From NCBI GenBank assembly GCA_002077045.2, contig KZ111143.1:1218422-1282421 (forward strand): 64,000 nucleotides of DNA. Reading direction: 5' to 3'. The translations under genes were made by a program, and so were the position numbers. Positions within the stretch are counted from its first letter, which is position 1; each line of letters opens with the position of its first letter. Source of the stretch: Rachicladosporium sp. CCFEE 5018 (lineage: Eukaryota > Ascomycota > Dothideomycetes > Cladosporiales > Cladosporiaceae). Below are positions 10,453 to 20,987 of this stretch, one piece after another. A model generated the notes under the pieces. It was given only the letters and a program-made list of their open reading frames with translations, was not told the origin of the DNA and made no database searches.

Positions 10453-13400
10453 ATGATGGCAGTCGCACAATATGGCGATAGCGATCGCGGCGCGAAGAGG
10501 CAGAAGTTGACCAACGGAAATGGCCATGTCGAGACTGCGCATAGAAGCCGAGTCTTTGCGCCATACCGCACGGTTGGCTTGGTGTCACCCACCAAGGTGC
10601 CCTTCACCTCCGTCCCACTCGGCAAGACGACATTCCAGATCACAACATCGGTTGGACGAAGTCTCCAGACGATCTACGCCGAGGCTTGAATCTGGTGTTC
10701 ATCACGAGACCGCAAACGCCGGAAATCATCACTGCGAGTGCTGCATGGAAGGACAAGGTCTTTGCTGCGTGGGGAGGGGAGCGAGACGATGCCGCGCGAG
10801 GAGTATGGGTGTTCAAGAGAGGCAAACAGGAAGTTGTGCTGGAAGCACCACGATCATTGGAGGAGAATATCGAGAAGTTCTGCATCTTCGGATCGTGGAT
10901 CGTCGGGGTGTGCAGGACGACATTATTGGTGTGGAAGACGGACAACTATGAGCTGTATACCACGATCAAGGGTACATCGCCTGTACCCTTTACCCAGAGT
11001 ATCGCGAGCTTGCCCACATATCTGAACAAGATCATCATTGGACGACAGGATGGCAGTGCTGAGATCTGGAACGTCTCGGCTGGGAAGCTAGTATACACCA
11101 TCTTGCCGCCTTCTTCGTCATATGGTGCGATCGCCGCCTTGGAGCCAACGCCTGCGCTCTCGCTTGTTGCGATCGCCTACGAGAGTGGTCCAGTCTTGAT
11201 CCATGACATTCGCGCAGATCAGACTGTCATCACACTGAACGCCTCGTCAGGCCTGGCAGTGACATCAATCAGTTTCCGGACCGATGGCATGGGTGCTGGC
11301 GATGATGGAAGAAAGCCGGGAGTCATGACTACTGCATCTACTACTTCGGGCGACGTCACGCTCTGGGACCTCAACAACGGCGGCAGGAAGGCAGGTACTC
11401 TACGTGCAGCTCACGCGCATCCAACAGCGAATACATCAGGTGGCGTGAGCCGGGTTGAGTTCCTCGCAGGTCAAGGCGTGATTGTCAGCAGTGGCCTGGA
11501 CAACAGTCTCAAGACTTGGATCTTTGACGAGACACCCTTCAGCCCGATACCACGTATACTGCATCAGCGACAAGGGCACGGCGCACCAGTCAAGCGACTG
11601 GAGTTTCAGCCTTCCGCATCAGATGGTTCAGATGATACCGGGAAGTGGCTTATGTCAGCCAGCAGCGATCGCAGCCTCTGGGCATGGTCGCTGCGACGAG
11701 ACGGTCAAAGCACGGAGATCAGCCAAGGTGCCGTTCAAGGCAAGGCGAGAAAGCAAGGTCTGCTCGCTAGTGAGAACAGAGAGAGCTTTGACAACTTGAA
11801 GTGTCCGCCCATCACGGCGATAACGTGTAGTCTAAACCGCGATGGAGGTATAGGCGCAGTACCGGGCAAACACCCTATCTGGCAGAACGCCAAGGGCCAA
11901 AAAGTAGATGCCGAAGTCAGCGGTATGACGGGATGGGAGAGCGTGGTGACCGCGCACGAGAATGACAGCAAGGCACGGACATGGTTCTGGGGTCGAAAGC
12001 GCGCCGGCCGCTGGGCATTCGAGACTGGAGACAAGGGCAACGTGAGCTCTGTCGCAGTGTCGCCTTGTGGCACCTTCGCGGTGGTTGGTAGCTCTACGGG
12101 AGCCATCGACTTGCACAATCTGCAATCTGGACTTCATCGACAGCGCTTCCCTGCTCGTCTCACGCCGCAGCAAGCAAAGCAATTGAAGACGGATATGGAG
12201 AAACACGGTCTGACAGAAGAGAATGAAGGCAAGAAGGTTTTCTATCGCGGCCAGGGGCGGCATGCTTGTGCCGTCGTTGGACTGGCAGTCGATAACCTGA
12301 ACAAGACTGTTATCTCAGCTGGGTCCGATGGCAAGCTGAAGTTCTGGGACTTTAGCAGTGGGTTATTGCGACACCAGATCGATTGGTCGTTGTCCTGTGG
12401 CATCCTGGCAATGCGCTTTCATCGAGGCACTGATCTCGTCGCCGTCTCTTGTACGGATGGCTGCGTGCGGGTCGTCGATACGAACACGTACAAGCTCATA
12501 CGTGAGCTGTGGCCTTCACGGCCTACGATCAACGCACTGCAGGACCTGCCAATCACGGACCTAGTCTTTTCGAACGATGGTCACTGGATCGCAACGGCCA
12601 TGGGACAGCTCGTGCTGCTCTGGGACTTGCCCACTGGACATCTTGTGGACGCATGCAAACTCAAGGCATCCTGCACGAGCATCGCATTCTCACCCACAGG
12701 CGAGTACCTCGCAACCGCCTCTTCCGACTCAGTAGGCGTAGATATCTGGACGAACAGAACGCTCTTCACTCACGTACCTACGAGACACATCACTGCATCG
12801 GAGCTCGCCGCGATTGTGACAGGCGAAGCGCAAGCACCCACGTCAAGCGGCGAAAATGCCGATACCCTTGTCCCGATCGACTCCTCGGAAGATACGGAGG
12901 ACACTCTCGATCTCCTCGCACCCATCGACTACAGTACAGAACTTGACACTCTCTCCTCCGACCTCCTCTCCCTCTCCCTAGTCCCCCGCTCCCGTTGGCA
13001 GAACTTGCTGCATCTAGACCTCATACGCCAGCGTAATAAGCCCATGGAGCCGCCCAAGAAACCAGAGAAGGCGCCTTTCTTCCTGCCTTCTCTGCAAGAC
13101 AGGCAGGCTGCGCAGCAGGGTCTGCTCCCTGCGCAGCCAGAAGCAGCAGAGCCAGAGGCGGCGTTGAGTCGCATACATTCGAAAGCGCGAGAGTCGAGTC
13201 GTAGTCAATTTACCACGCTCTTACATTCTACTGTCACGTCCCCTCACCACGGCGAAAGCTTCTCAGCATTCTTCGCCCACCTCAAGGCTCTCACGCCCTC
13301 AGCTGCTGATCTGGAGATCCGATCCCTCTCTCCCCTTCCTCTCTCCCTTCCCAATCTTCAAGCCCCTTCAAGCGAGATCTCGGCTTTTGTGGAAGCAATC

Positions 13401-13616
13401 ACGTGGTCACTTCGCCAACACCGCGACTTCGAGATCGCACAAGCGTGGATGGCTGTATGGCTTAGGTGTCATGGAGCTTTCATCGGCAGCGATGAAGGAG
13501 TCAGGGCGGTGGTGGAGGAATGGAAGGATGTGGTTGAGCTCGAAAAAGCAAGGGTGGAGGAGTTGGTCGGGTATGCGAATGGGATGGCTGGGTGGCTGAG
13601 AGCTGCTAGAGTATAA
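10453..13616 (+). pseudogene. UTP21: UTP21/WDR36 with a 4-base frameshifting deletion, copy A
   Basis: Utp21 is a nucleolar WD-repeat subunit of the UTP-B part of the SSU processome, needed for 18S rRNA maturation. The reading frame opens at 10453 but, after codon 73 (SLQT, near 10670), lacks four bases present in copy B. It then ends after codon 78. The downstream frame is open from about 10680 to 13616 and keeps all later features: WD repeats, then the Utp21 C-terminal domain with APFFLPSLQ. The first in-frame ATG after the lesion is about 200 codons on, so reinitiation would remove the first WD repeats. Upstream of the lesion the protein matches copy B almost residue for residue. Either it is a recent null allele or homeolog, or a base-calling or assembly error. 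The long intact remainder favours very recent loss or error. Confidence 0.8.
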
Positions 13617-13721
13617 GATGCGGAATGATGTAGAGGATGTTATCATGTCTCATGTGGCTATCATGCAGCCCGATTCCTGCTATCTCCCAGCATAGATTCT
13701 GTCATCGCCATACGAGATTCA

Positions 13722-15167
13722 TCAGTACGGCACCACACTCGTCGGCACCGCCCCCTTACTCGTCGTCTTCGTCGAACTACACCCCGGATCCACGAACGTC
13801 GGCCTTGGAAACCCCGAACAATACGGATAACAACCCCCATAAGTCTTACCACAAGCATGCACATTATCCTCGCACCTCGTACTCGTACAACTCGTCGGCT
13901 TCGCAGTCGTGATCGAGATCGACGAGCTCGTGGTGGTAGGTGTGGTCGTAGGCGGACACGTCGGCACCGTGAAACTCGGGCGTGTGTAGGAGCCGCAGAC
14001 TTCGTAGCAGCCGCCGTATGCGCGGCCGCAGCTGTTTATTAGGTCTTCGCAGAGGGTTAGGGTACATTTGGTGCTTGTCGATATCGAGGTCGGGGGTAGG
14101 GTCGTGATGGGTGGCTTGGAAGTGATTGACGGCGAGGTCGTGGGAGTTGTAGTCGGGCATCCCGGGTCTGTGAACGAGCGACGTGTGGCTGTTGGATCGC
14201 CGATGCAGAAGGGGTAACAGCCGCCATACATGCGGCCGCAGCTGTTGATGAAGTCTTCGCAGAGGGTTTGGGTGCATTTTGTGGTTGCGGAGGTTGAAGG
14301 GGGTGAAGTGGCGGGTGGTTTGGTGGTTGTGGGAGGGGGCCTGGTCGTTGTAGTGCAAGGTGGAGGCGTGAATGTTGGGCGCGTGAAGCCGGAGCAGTAG
14401 GGGTAGCAGCCACCGTAGGTTTGGCCGCAGGAGTTGATGAAGTCTTGGCAGACTGTGCTGGCGCAGGATTTGGTTGTGGAGAGGGAGCTGGAGGTGGTGG
14501 TGGGAGGAGGAGTCGTCGTGATGGAGCTTATGGACGAAGTGGTGGTTACAGGTAGACAATTCGAGAAGTAATCGTTCTCTCTTTGGCAGGGATATCCTGG
14601 CGGACAGGTTGTTGGGCCATTGTAGCCTTGTCCGCCACATTGCGCGTATGCTCGAGAAGGCAGAGGAGTCGTGGTGGAAGTGGTCGTAGTGGTCGGGGAA
14701 GTCGTAGTCGAGGTGGTGGTGCTAGAAATCGTGGTGGTGGATCGAGTGGATGAGGTCGTGGCTGACGGACCGCAAGTTGAGAAGTAGTCGTTGAACCTAG
14801 TGCACGGGAAGTCTGACGGACACTCCGTTGGGCCCGCGTAGCCAATGCCACCACATTGCTGGTATGATCGAGTGTTTGCGGTGTTTGTGGTGGTAGTGAT
14901 CTTGATTGAAGAAGTCGTTGTGACGATGGGAGTGGTTGTGGCGGAGCTTGTGGTCGCTGTAGTGGCCGGTGGGTAGCACATTGAGAAGTAGTCGTTGAGT
15001 CTAGTGCAAGGGAAGCCTGGTGGGCAAGTAGTTGCGCCTGCATAGCCAATCCCACCACACTGCTGGTATGCTCTGGGATCTGTCGACGATTGGGGGAATG
15101 CGAAGGTAGAGGTAGCTGCAATAGCAGCGAACGCAATCGCTCGTCTCAGCGACATTGAAGTCGACAT
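13722..15167 (-). CDS. Secreted protein with three CBM1 domains and four six-Cys repeats, copy A
   Basis: 481 residues in one exon. Residues 1-24 look like a signal peptide (Ala-rich core, likely cut before FPQSS). Three fungal CBM1 cellulose-binding domains lie at about 34-64, 102-132 and 174-204, each with QCGG, four cysteines and the NDYFSxC end. Thr/Ser-rich linkers follow. Then come four copies of a module at 235-271, 298-337, 368-404 and 427-463, spaced C-x4-C-x6-C-x6-C-x3-C-x12(15)-C with a constant CGxxYGGCY core. No catalytic domain is visible. Wall or plant polymer binding outside the cell is the likely role. The module family is not one I recognise by name. It is convergent with UTP21, with 105 bases between stops. 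Confidence 0.88.
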   Translation of the reverse strand: MSTSMSLRRAIAFAAIAATSTFAFPQSSTDPRAYQQCGGIGYAGATTCPPGFPCTRLNDYFSMCYPPATTATTSSATTTPIVTTTSSIKITTTTNTANTRSYQQCGGIGYAGPTECPSDFPCTRFNDYFSTCGPSATTSSTRSTTTISSTTTSTTTSPTTTTTSTTTPLPSRAYAQCGGQGYNGPTTCPPGYPCQRENDYFSNCLPVTTTSSISSITTTPPPTTTSSSLSTTKSCASTVCQDFINSCGQTYGGCYPYCSGFTRPTFTPPPCTTTTRPPPTTTKPPATSPPSTSATTKCTQTLCEDFINSCGRMYGGCYPFCIGDPTATRRSFTDPGCPTTTPTTSPSITSKPPITTLPPTSISTSTKCTLTLCEDLINSCGRAYGGCYEVCGSYTRPSFTVPTCPPTTTPTTTSSSISITTAKPTSCTSTRCEDNVHACGKTYGGCYPYCSGFPRPTFVDPGCSSTKTTSKGAVPTSVVPY

Positions 15168-17539
15168 CTTTGCTTCACTAGCCTTGCAAGGCTGTCAAAG
15201 CTCACGCGCGGGCCGGCACTGTCGGTCTGGTGAGGGCAATGATCAACAGAATGACAGACATGAAGGGAATGCTTGTACTTATGCTTAGCGTACGACCTTA
15301 TCCGGGCGACCACAACCCCAAAGTACTGGTGCTCCGGATACGAGGCCAAGAACACCTGTGCGACTGCATTGTACTCTCGACAGTCAGCATCGACTGCTCC
15401 TGCCGGTTCGTACTACAGTGTGGCTTTGTGATTGTGACCAGGATATCAGGCCAGTATATGGCCAGTATATTGCAAGGCGTACCTCGCTACCTCACAGAGT
15501 GCACATGCCAAGGCGGTACTGCAGCAGTTCCTGGCGAAGGATCGCCGTTCCGAAACAGGCGATTCCGGACTACAGGTATCTAGGGCTGATACGAGTCTCG
15601 AACCACGAAGCTCAGTTTTGGCGAGTACTTTACCCGCGAGGCTCGCCAAATTTGCACGCGAATGCGAGAGCCTCAACCTCGCCTGTTCAAACGCTTCACG
15701 GAGCCTGCATCTCGTGCCAGCGCTCACTGAGTAACCTGTGCGAGCGGACACAAACACAGCAGAGGCGAACGCGGCATCACAGTACGGGACTCCCAATCTC
15801 GATCGCTCTTCGTAGAATCGTGATATTGCATTTTGACTCTCACGCAGTAGCGGACACGCCGAATGTCCAGACAAGCCAGAAAGCGGAGGCAAAGGGTGCT
15901 AGCCTCGACCAACACTTCCTGCGTTGTAGGGTCCAGAAGAGCATTTCGACATTCAGCGTCTCACCTGCCGCAATCCAGTATATGCATCTTTCGTCCCCAG
16001 GTGCTGTTTTTGTTGATATCTCCCGTGCTACTCATCTCCCGCGTGGACTTCTTTCTTGTTAACCCCTTGCAGCACCCCATGGTGTACTCGCTTCGCCGCA
16101 ATTGCGCATATCGTTTTAGCGCGTTCGAGAGGGTCTGCGTGGCTCTGGGCCTCAAGGTTTTGTGAACAGCTGGCGCCAGTGCGGGTTCGAGTTGATATTC
16201 AGGCATAGTGTTTCCGCACAATTGTGCTGTTCTTGTCAGTGTTCTGGTAGAGGCGCATACAACGCAAATGTGGTCGAGCCTGGAAGAGGTGCCCATGAGC
16301 TACAGACCATCGTCGGCGTGCAAAGTCGCATCGACTCGCATCCTCGGGACAACAGCATAGGGTGAACATGAGGAGCGGTGTCGCTTCCCGACGCGAGTCA
16401 AGATGATTGCGCTGTAAGTAGCGACGCCCGTAGACTGTCGAAATTGCAATTGCTCAGGGCAACGGATCTCCGCCGTACGATCGTGAAGTGGCACGGACCC
16501 CACCACACCGCCCCGCCAAAGCACCAGATTCGAACTCAGCACACATTCGAACTCAGCACACCGACCGCGCACAACAACCAAGGCACAAAAAGCAAAAAGG
16601 TGTCACATAGACCTAACTGGCTATAGCCCCCCAGTGTTCTTGGGTTGACCGCCTGGAAGATCTCAACGGAGCGCTTACGTCCCTTTCCGAATCGTACCCG
16701 CGCTTGGTACCCAGGCCCTATCACCTCAGTCACCAGGAGAAGCGTATTCGAGGGAGAGGGGCCCGAGTGGAGGTTCCCGTAACGGAGTGAGGAAGCGTAA
16801 ATATAACCGTTGGGCCATTTGACCGGAGTGGAAGGTATTGGAAATGGGGAAATATAAACCCACCTTGGTACCCCGCGTGGAGTGGTCGACCTCGTGCTTT
16901 CCTTGGTGAGGAAATAGGCAGTGGTCGAGCGTGTGGTGGTCATGATGTCAATGACAGTGTAGACCACCAGACGTAGACTCAGGGTGCCTCATCATGAGCG
17001 TGCTTACATGCTTGTCGTTGTCTTCGCGCCCTCGTCGATATCGTGCTGGGCAGTGCCACGAAAAGGGGTAACATGGCAGATACGAGCATGCACTTACTGC
17101 ACTCGCCAGCATGGCACTCAACCTTGCAGCTGCATCACTGGCGATGATGGCTATCCCCGATTCGATCATCGAGTCTTGCACTGCGCATACTTGCTCGCGA
17201 CTTCACTTCGGTACCGTACGGCTGGCTCACGAGGGCACAGGACGTTCGGCGGCATCTACGCACACGGTCGTCAGCATTCTCCATGCAAGCACGCTCTACT
17301 CACCGCCGTCGTCGTCTCCGCTATTGACTACCCCCAGCAAGCCCCGGCGTAGTCACCGTCCCCTATAGGTGTAAGAGGTCCACCACTCCAAGTCGCTCTT
17401 TCCTTCTTTGTCCTCAAGACCTCGAACTCCCGCACCTCCCCCCTCAAGGGCAACGCGAAAGAATTGCTTCACATCACCGCGTGCTCCCGCCTTGCCGCCC
17501 CGCCCCTCCGTACGCGTAAACATCCAGTACATTTCCAGG
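15168..17539. other. Long divergent intergenic region, CBM1 protein to GT2, copy A
   Basis: 2.37 kb between two divergent starts. The first 0.5 kb is close to copy B. Roughly 16050-16600 is strongly diverged with indels, and 16610-17000 is again highly similar (listed separately). The end is pyrimidine-rich just before the GT2 start (about 17390-17450), a common fungal promoter feature. Copy A has a direct duplication of about 18 bases near 16527-16562 that copy B lacks. No tRNA or snRNA recognised. Confidence 0.5.
16536..16943 (-). other. Conserved intergenic island with a shared 130-135 codon frame, copy A
   Basis: Within an otherwise diverged intergenic region, about 350 bases are nearly the same in both copies (43010-43350 in B). 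The minus strand has an ATG-started frame at 16943 shared by both copies. It encodes about 108 alignable residues rich in Thr, Ser, Pro and aromatics, including VKWPNGYIYASSLRYGNLHSG. The C-terminal tails differ. By eye many of the differences change the amino acid, so the conservation is not clearly of a protein. It may equally be a noncoding RNA or a regulatory block for GT2 or the CBM1 gene. I do not recognise a family. Confidence 0.3.
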
Positions 17540-19135
17540 ATGTCGGTCCGATCACTTCACCTCGAAGCATTGGTACGCGGTCCAGTTGCTTCACGCACAC
17601 TCGACACCGGACCACACCTACACGCTGCTGATAACAGCACTCTCGTCACTCATTCGGAGCCGATACACGCACCCCCGCGAGCGCATACACTCTTCAGCAG
17701 CATTGTCGCGGGTCGAGTGCCGGCACTCGTCGCCGGTATGCTCAATCTGCTTTGCCTTTTGTGGGTCACCTTCGCTTTGCGCTACACTCGCTTGATCGCC
17801 GGCATCTTCGCAAATATTCTTTACAAGCCCTACCCTCTCGCCAAGGACCCGAAGTTCCGCGCGTGCGATGTTACGGTCGTGATCCCCACCACGTTCAAGA
17901 CTCCGGCAGAGCTCGTGCAGTGCTTGCGCTGCATCGTGAACTGCGGTCCGGCGGAGGTGATCATTGTTACGGCTGTTGGTAATGTCTCCCTCGTGCGCGA
18001 CCTCTGCGCCCTCAATTCCTTCTGCGTCAAGGTCCTCGGTGTCGAAAAGCTCAACAAGCGCAACCAGATGATCCGCGCATTGCAAGAGGTGGCGACTGAG
18101 ATCACGGTCTTCGCCGACGATGATGTCTTCTGGCCGCGCCATTACCTCGAGCACCTCCTTGCGATCTTCGAGGATTCTCAAGTCGGCGCTGGCGGCACCC
18201 GTCAGCGCACCCGCCGCAATGCAAGCCCGAATTGCTGGAACTTTTTGGGCATTTCTTATCTCGAGCGTCGTGTCTGGAACAACATCACCACCAACGCCAT
18301 CGACGGCTCGATCTCCACACTCTCTGGCCGCACTGCTGCATACCGCACCGAGATTTTGAAGAACGAGGAGTTCTACTGGTACTTCACTCACGACTCCTGG
18401 TTGGGCCGTCCACTCAATACAGACGACGACAAGTGCTTAACGCGCTTCGTCTACTCTCGCGGCTGGAGAATCGCGTTCCAAACTGCTGCAGTCCTCGAGA
18501 CCAGCCTCGAGGATAATCCGAAGTACGTCCAGCAGTGCCTCCGCTGGGCGAGAGCTCACTGGCGTGGCAACTTCACCGTCATGACGAATGAGTCGTACTG
18601 GCGGGGTTTCGAGTACTGCTGGGGCACATACGTGATCTACGTTGGCCAGTTCCAGACTCCGGCGATCTTGATCGATGGCACCCTCTTCACTCTGCTTTAC
18701 TTCGCTGTCCAGGATTGCTCGGAATGTACTCGCACTGTCCTATTCTGTTGCTTCGCTGCGTGGCTGCTGTTCACCAAGGTCATCAAACTACTCCCGCACT
18801 TCTGTCGCTACCCGGAGGACCTTCGCTTCTTGCCTCTTTCGATCTTGTTCGGCTACTTGCATGGATTGCTCAATCTGTACGCGCTGTTCACGCTCACTAC
18901 CACGGCGTGGGGATCGCAGAGCTTGGAGGAGCTGGAGCGTCCGAAGGCGCAGGATGAGCAAGTGGTCCGGCTGTTGAAGGAGACCATGGCGGAGGTGTCA
19001 CATACGGAGCCAACTCCGGGCAAGGTCATGGAGGGAGACGACTATGTACGTCACACCCTGGTCGTGCTATCATTGCATTGCTGACTTCTTTCCCAGTTCT
19101 CGGCCACGCTGGCGCCAGTGCAGTGTCAGGGCTAG
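17540..19135 (+). CDS. Family 2 glycosyltransferase, CPS1/hyaluronan synthase-like, copy A
   Basis: Membrane-bound processive GT2 enzyme resembling fungal Cps1/CpsA polysaccharide synthases, which add wall or capsule polymers from UDP-sugars. Exons are 17540-19045 and 19097-19135, with a 51-base intron carrying a CTGAC branch site; the product is 514 residues. A membrane segment lies at about 61-95. The catalytic Asp triplet FADDDVFWP is at 192-199, GGTRQR at 218-223, TDDDK at 294-298, and the acceptor motif QQCLRW at 331-336. C-terminal membrane helices run from about 375 to 455. The frame is open upstream to 17408, but copy B shares only the protein from MSVR on, so I start there. The exact polymer is unknown. 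Tandem with the MaoC gene, 344 bases apart. Confidence 0.88.
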
Positions 19136-19479
19136 AGAGAGCAGGCCAAGGGATACTAGACCGCGAGGCGGGGTGGTTTTACATCGCATGGAAGAGTATG
19201 CAGCAAGGCAAATGCATCGACTGGTATAAAGAAAAGTGGTTCATGCATAGCGAACAGGCGTTCAGGCATTAGGAAGGCATTGATTTTGCGATACCCAAAT
19301 GCATCAGGACAAAGAGATTCGAGTGTCTGCTTACATAATGCAGCTTCTATTCATTGACCTCGGCTTCCAAGAGCTCCCTCCTCGAGCTGAGCATGATCGT
19401 TGATTGAAGACATGTAGGTTCCCCTGTCAAGTCCTTCGTGGACTTTAGTCTCTAGCAACACACTCAACAGTAAGCGATC
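19136..19479. other. Intergenic region, GT2 to MaoC hydratase, copy A
   Basis: 344 bases of 3' flank plus the promoter of the next gene. Alignable with copy B in its second half. No feature recognised. Confidence 0.5.
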
Positions 19480-20488
19480 ATGTCGGAGAAGGGAGCCGGT
19501 GCAGGTCACACCTACCCACCAGACGCCGTGCAATGGCTCAAGCGTGATGTCCTGCTGTTCGCCTACAGCGTAGGCGCAACAGTAGATGAGCTTCATCTGA
19601 TCTATGTAAGGCAACATCTTCTTTCAGCGTTCTTGTGATGCAAGTCTAACACTCACCAAGGAACTCCACCCCAAATTCGTCGCCCTCCCCACCTACCCAA
19701 TCCTCCTCCCCTTCAAAAAGACCACCCAAGAAGTGATAGACTTCTACGCCGCGCAATCCTCCTCCGATGGCGGCATCCCCGGCGTGCCGAAACTTGACTC
19801 CCGCCGTGTCCTTGACGGTGAGCGCCGCATGATCTTCTACAAACCAATCCCCACGACCTCCGAGGGTAAATCCTTCCAAGTCCGCCGTAAAGTCGTCGGA
19901 GTCTACGATAAGGGCAAATCTGGCACAGTCGTGGAGACGCAGATGGATCTCGCTGAGAAGGGGTCGGAGGAGATTTACTGCTCCATGATTGGGAGTGGGT
20001 TCTTTGTTGGGCAGGGAAACTGGGGTGGGCCGAAGGGGCCGAAGGGCGTGAACTACCCACCGCCGGAGGGAAAGAAGCCGGATGTGACTTATGAACATCA
20101 AACGCAGGCGGAGACGGCGCACTTGTATCGTCTGAATGGCGACTACAATCCGCTGCACGCTACGCCGGAGCCGGGACAGGCGATGGGCTTCGGTGGAGCG
20201 ATTATGCATGGGCTGTACTCGTGGAACACGACTGCGCATGCGCTGTTGAAGCTGCTAGGCGGTAGTGATCCTGCCAATATGAGGGAGTTTGCTGCGAGAT
20301 TCGCATCGCCCGTCAAGCCGGGCGATTGCCTTGTCACCCAGATCTGGAGGACTGGCGATAAGGACGCGCAGGGCTGGGAGGACATCAGGTTCGTGACCAG
20401 TGTGAAGGGAGGCAAGGTGGTTTTGAGCAATGGCCGGTCGAAGATGAAGGTCGTTGGGCAGAGAAAGATTACTGCTAGCAAGTTGTAG
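19480..20488 (+). CDS. Peroxisomal MaoC-type enoyl-CoA hydratase 2, copy A
   Basis: Hot-dog-fold hydratase acting on trans-2-enoyl-CoA to give (R)-3-hydroxyacyl-CoA, as in the hydratase part of fungal Fox2. Exons are 19480-19605 and 19661-20488 with a 55-base intron; the product is 317 residues. The second hot-dog domain carries the hydratase-2 signature YRLNGDYNPLH at about 198-208, with the presumed catalytic Asp203 and His208. The usual Ser/Thr before the GD is Asn here. The protein ends in SKL, a canonical PTS1 signal, so peroxisomal beta-oxidation is the likely setting. A stand-alone hydratase or a polyketide-type dehydratase remains possible. Copies A and B differ at five residues by eye, none in the signature. 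Confidence 0.9.
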
Positions 20489-20987
20489 AGCGATTTGCCT
20501 ACCCCCCGATCAGCACTGCGACTGATCATGTAAGATTTCTTCCGCCATAGACTACAATGTCGTGTATATGTGCCGGACTCCACACAGCATCGAAGTCAAG
20601 GCGAAGTGATGCCTTGAGAGGCCATATTCTCATGACGAAGCATGTCCATTGTCACTTGTGGTCGAGCTCGAGTCATCGATCAAATCAAATCTCATCTCGG
20701 ATAGCCTCCTCGGCGGCAAGGTCCACAAATTGATTCCTCTCCTTCCACCAGCGTGGTGTTGCTATGGAGAGGCCTCTCGTAATACTGGAAGTTCCAATGC
20801 CACGAGGTCGGAGCCCGCCGTTGGAAGACCCACCGACGACCACACCAGACAGACTTCTTTTTATGAGATGCAAGTATATCTATCGCTGAACACCCCGCTC
20901 GTGTTATCGCGGTAGATCGAGAGGCTCGTTGATACATCGTCTCTGTAAGGTGTGCACAGCTTTCGTCCTGTTAGCTACAAGGTCGAG
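20489..20987. other. Intergenic region, MaoC to guanine deaminase, copy A
   Basis: 499 bases. The first half does not visibly align with copy B (46886-47398), while the part nearest the guanine deaminase start does. Nothing else recognised. Confidence 0.5.

Noticed and set aside
10686..13616. Treating copy A UTP21 as intact with a start at 10686
   Set aside because: The first codon there is TTG, not ATG, and the conserved N-terminal WD residues lie upstream in the broken frame.
13864..14640. 258-codon His/Pro-rich frame in the CBM1 gene
   Set aside because: Alternative frame of the Thr/Ser linker repeats; no signal peptide and no conserved cysteines.
15430..15480. Tandem pair of an 11-base unit (ggccagtatat)
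   Set aside because: Two units only, same in both copies; too small to call a repeat element.
16520..16565. tRNA-like B-box sequence (GTTCGAATC on the minus strand, twice)
   Set aside because: Flanks do not pair into a T arm or acceptor stem, no A box upstream, and the second unit is just an 18-base duplication absent from copy B.
17618..18391. 257-codon minus-strand frame in GT2
   Set aside because: Antisense shadow of a GC-rich coding region with all GT2 motifs on the plus strand.
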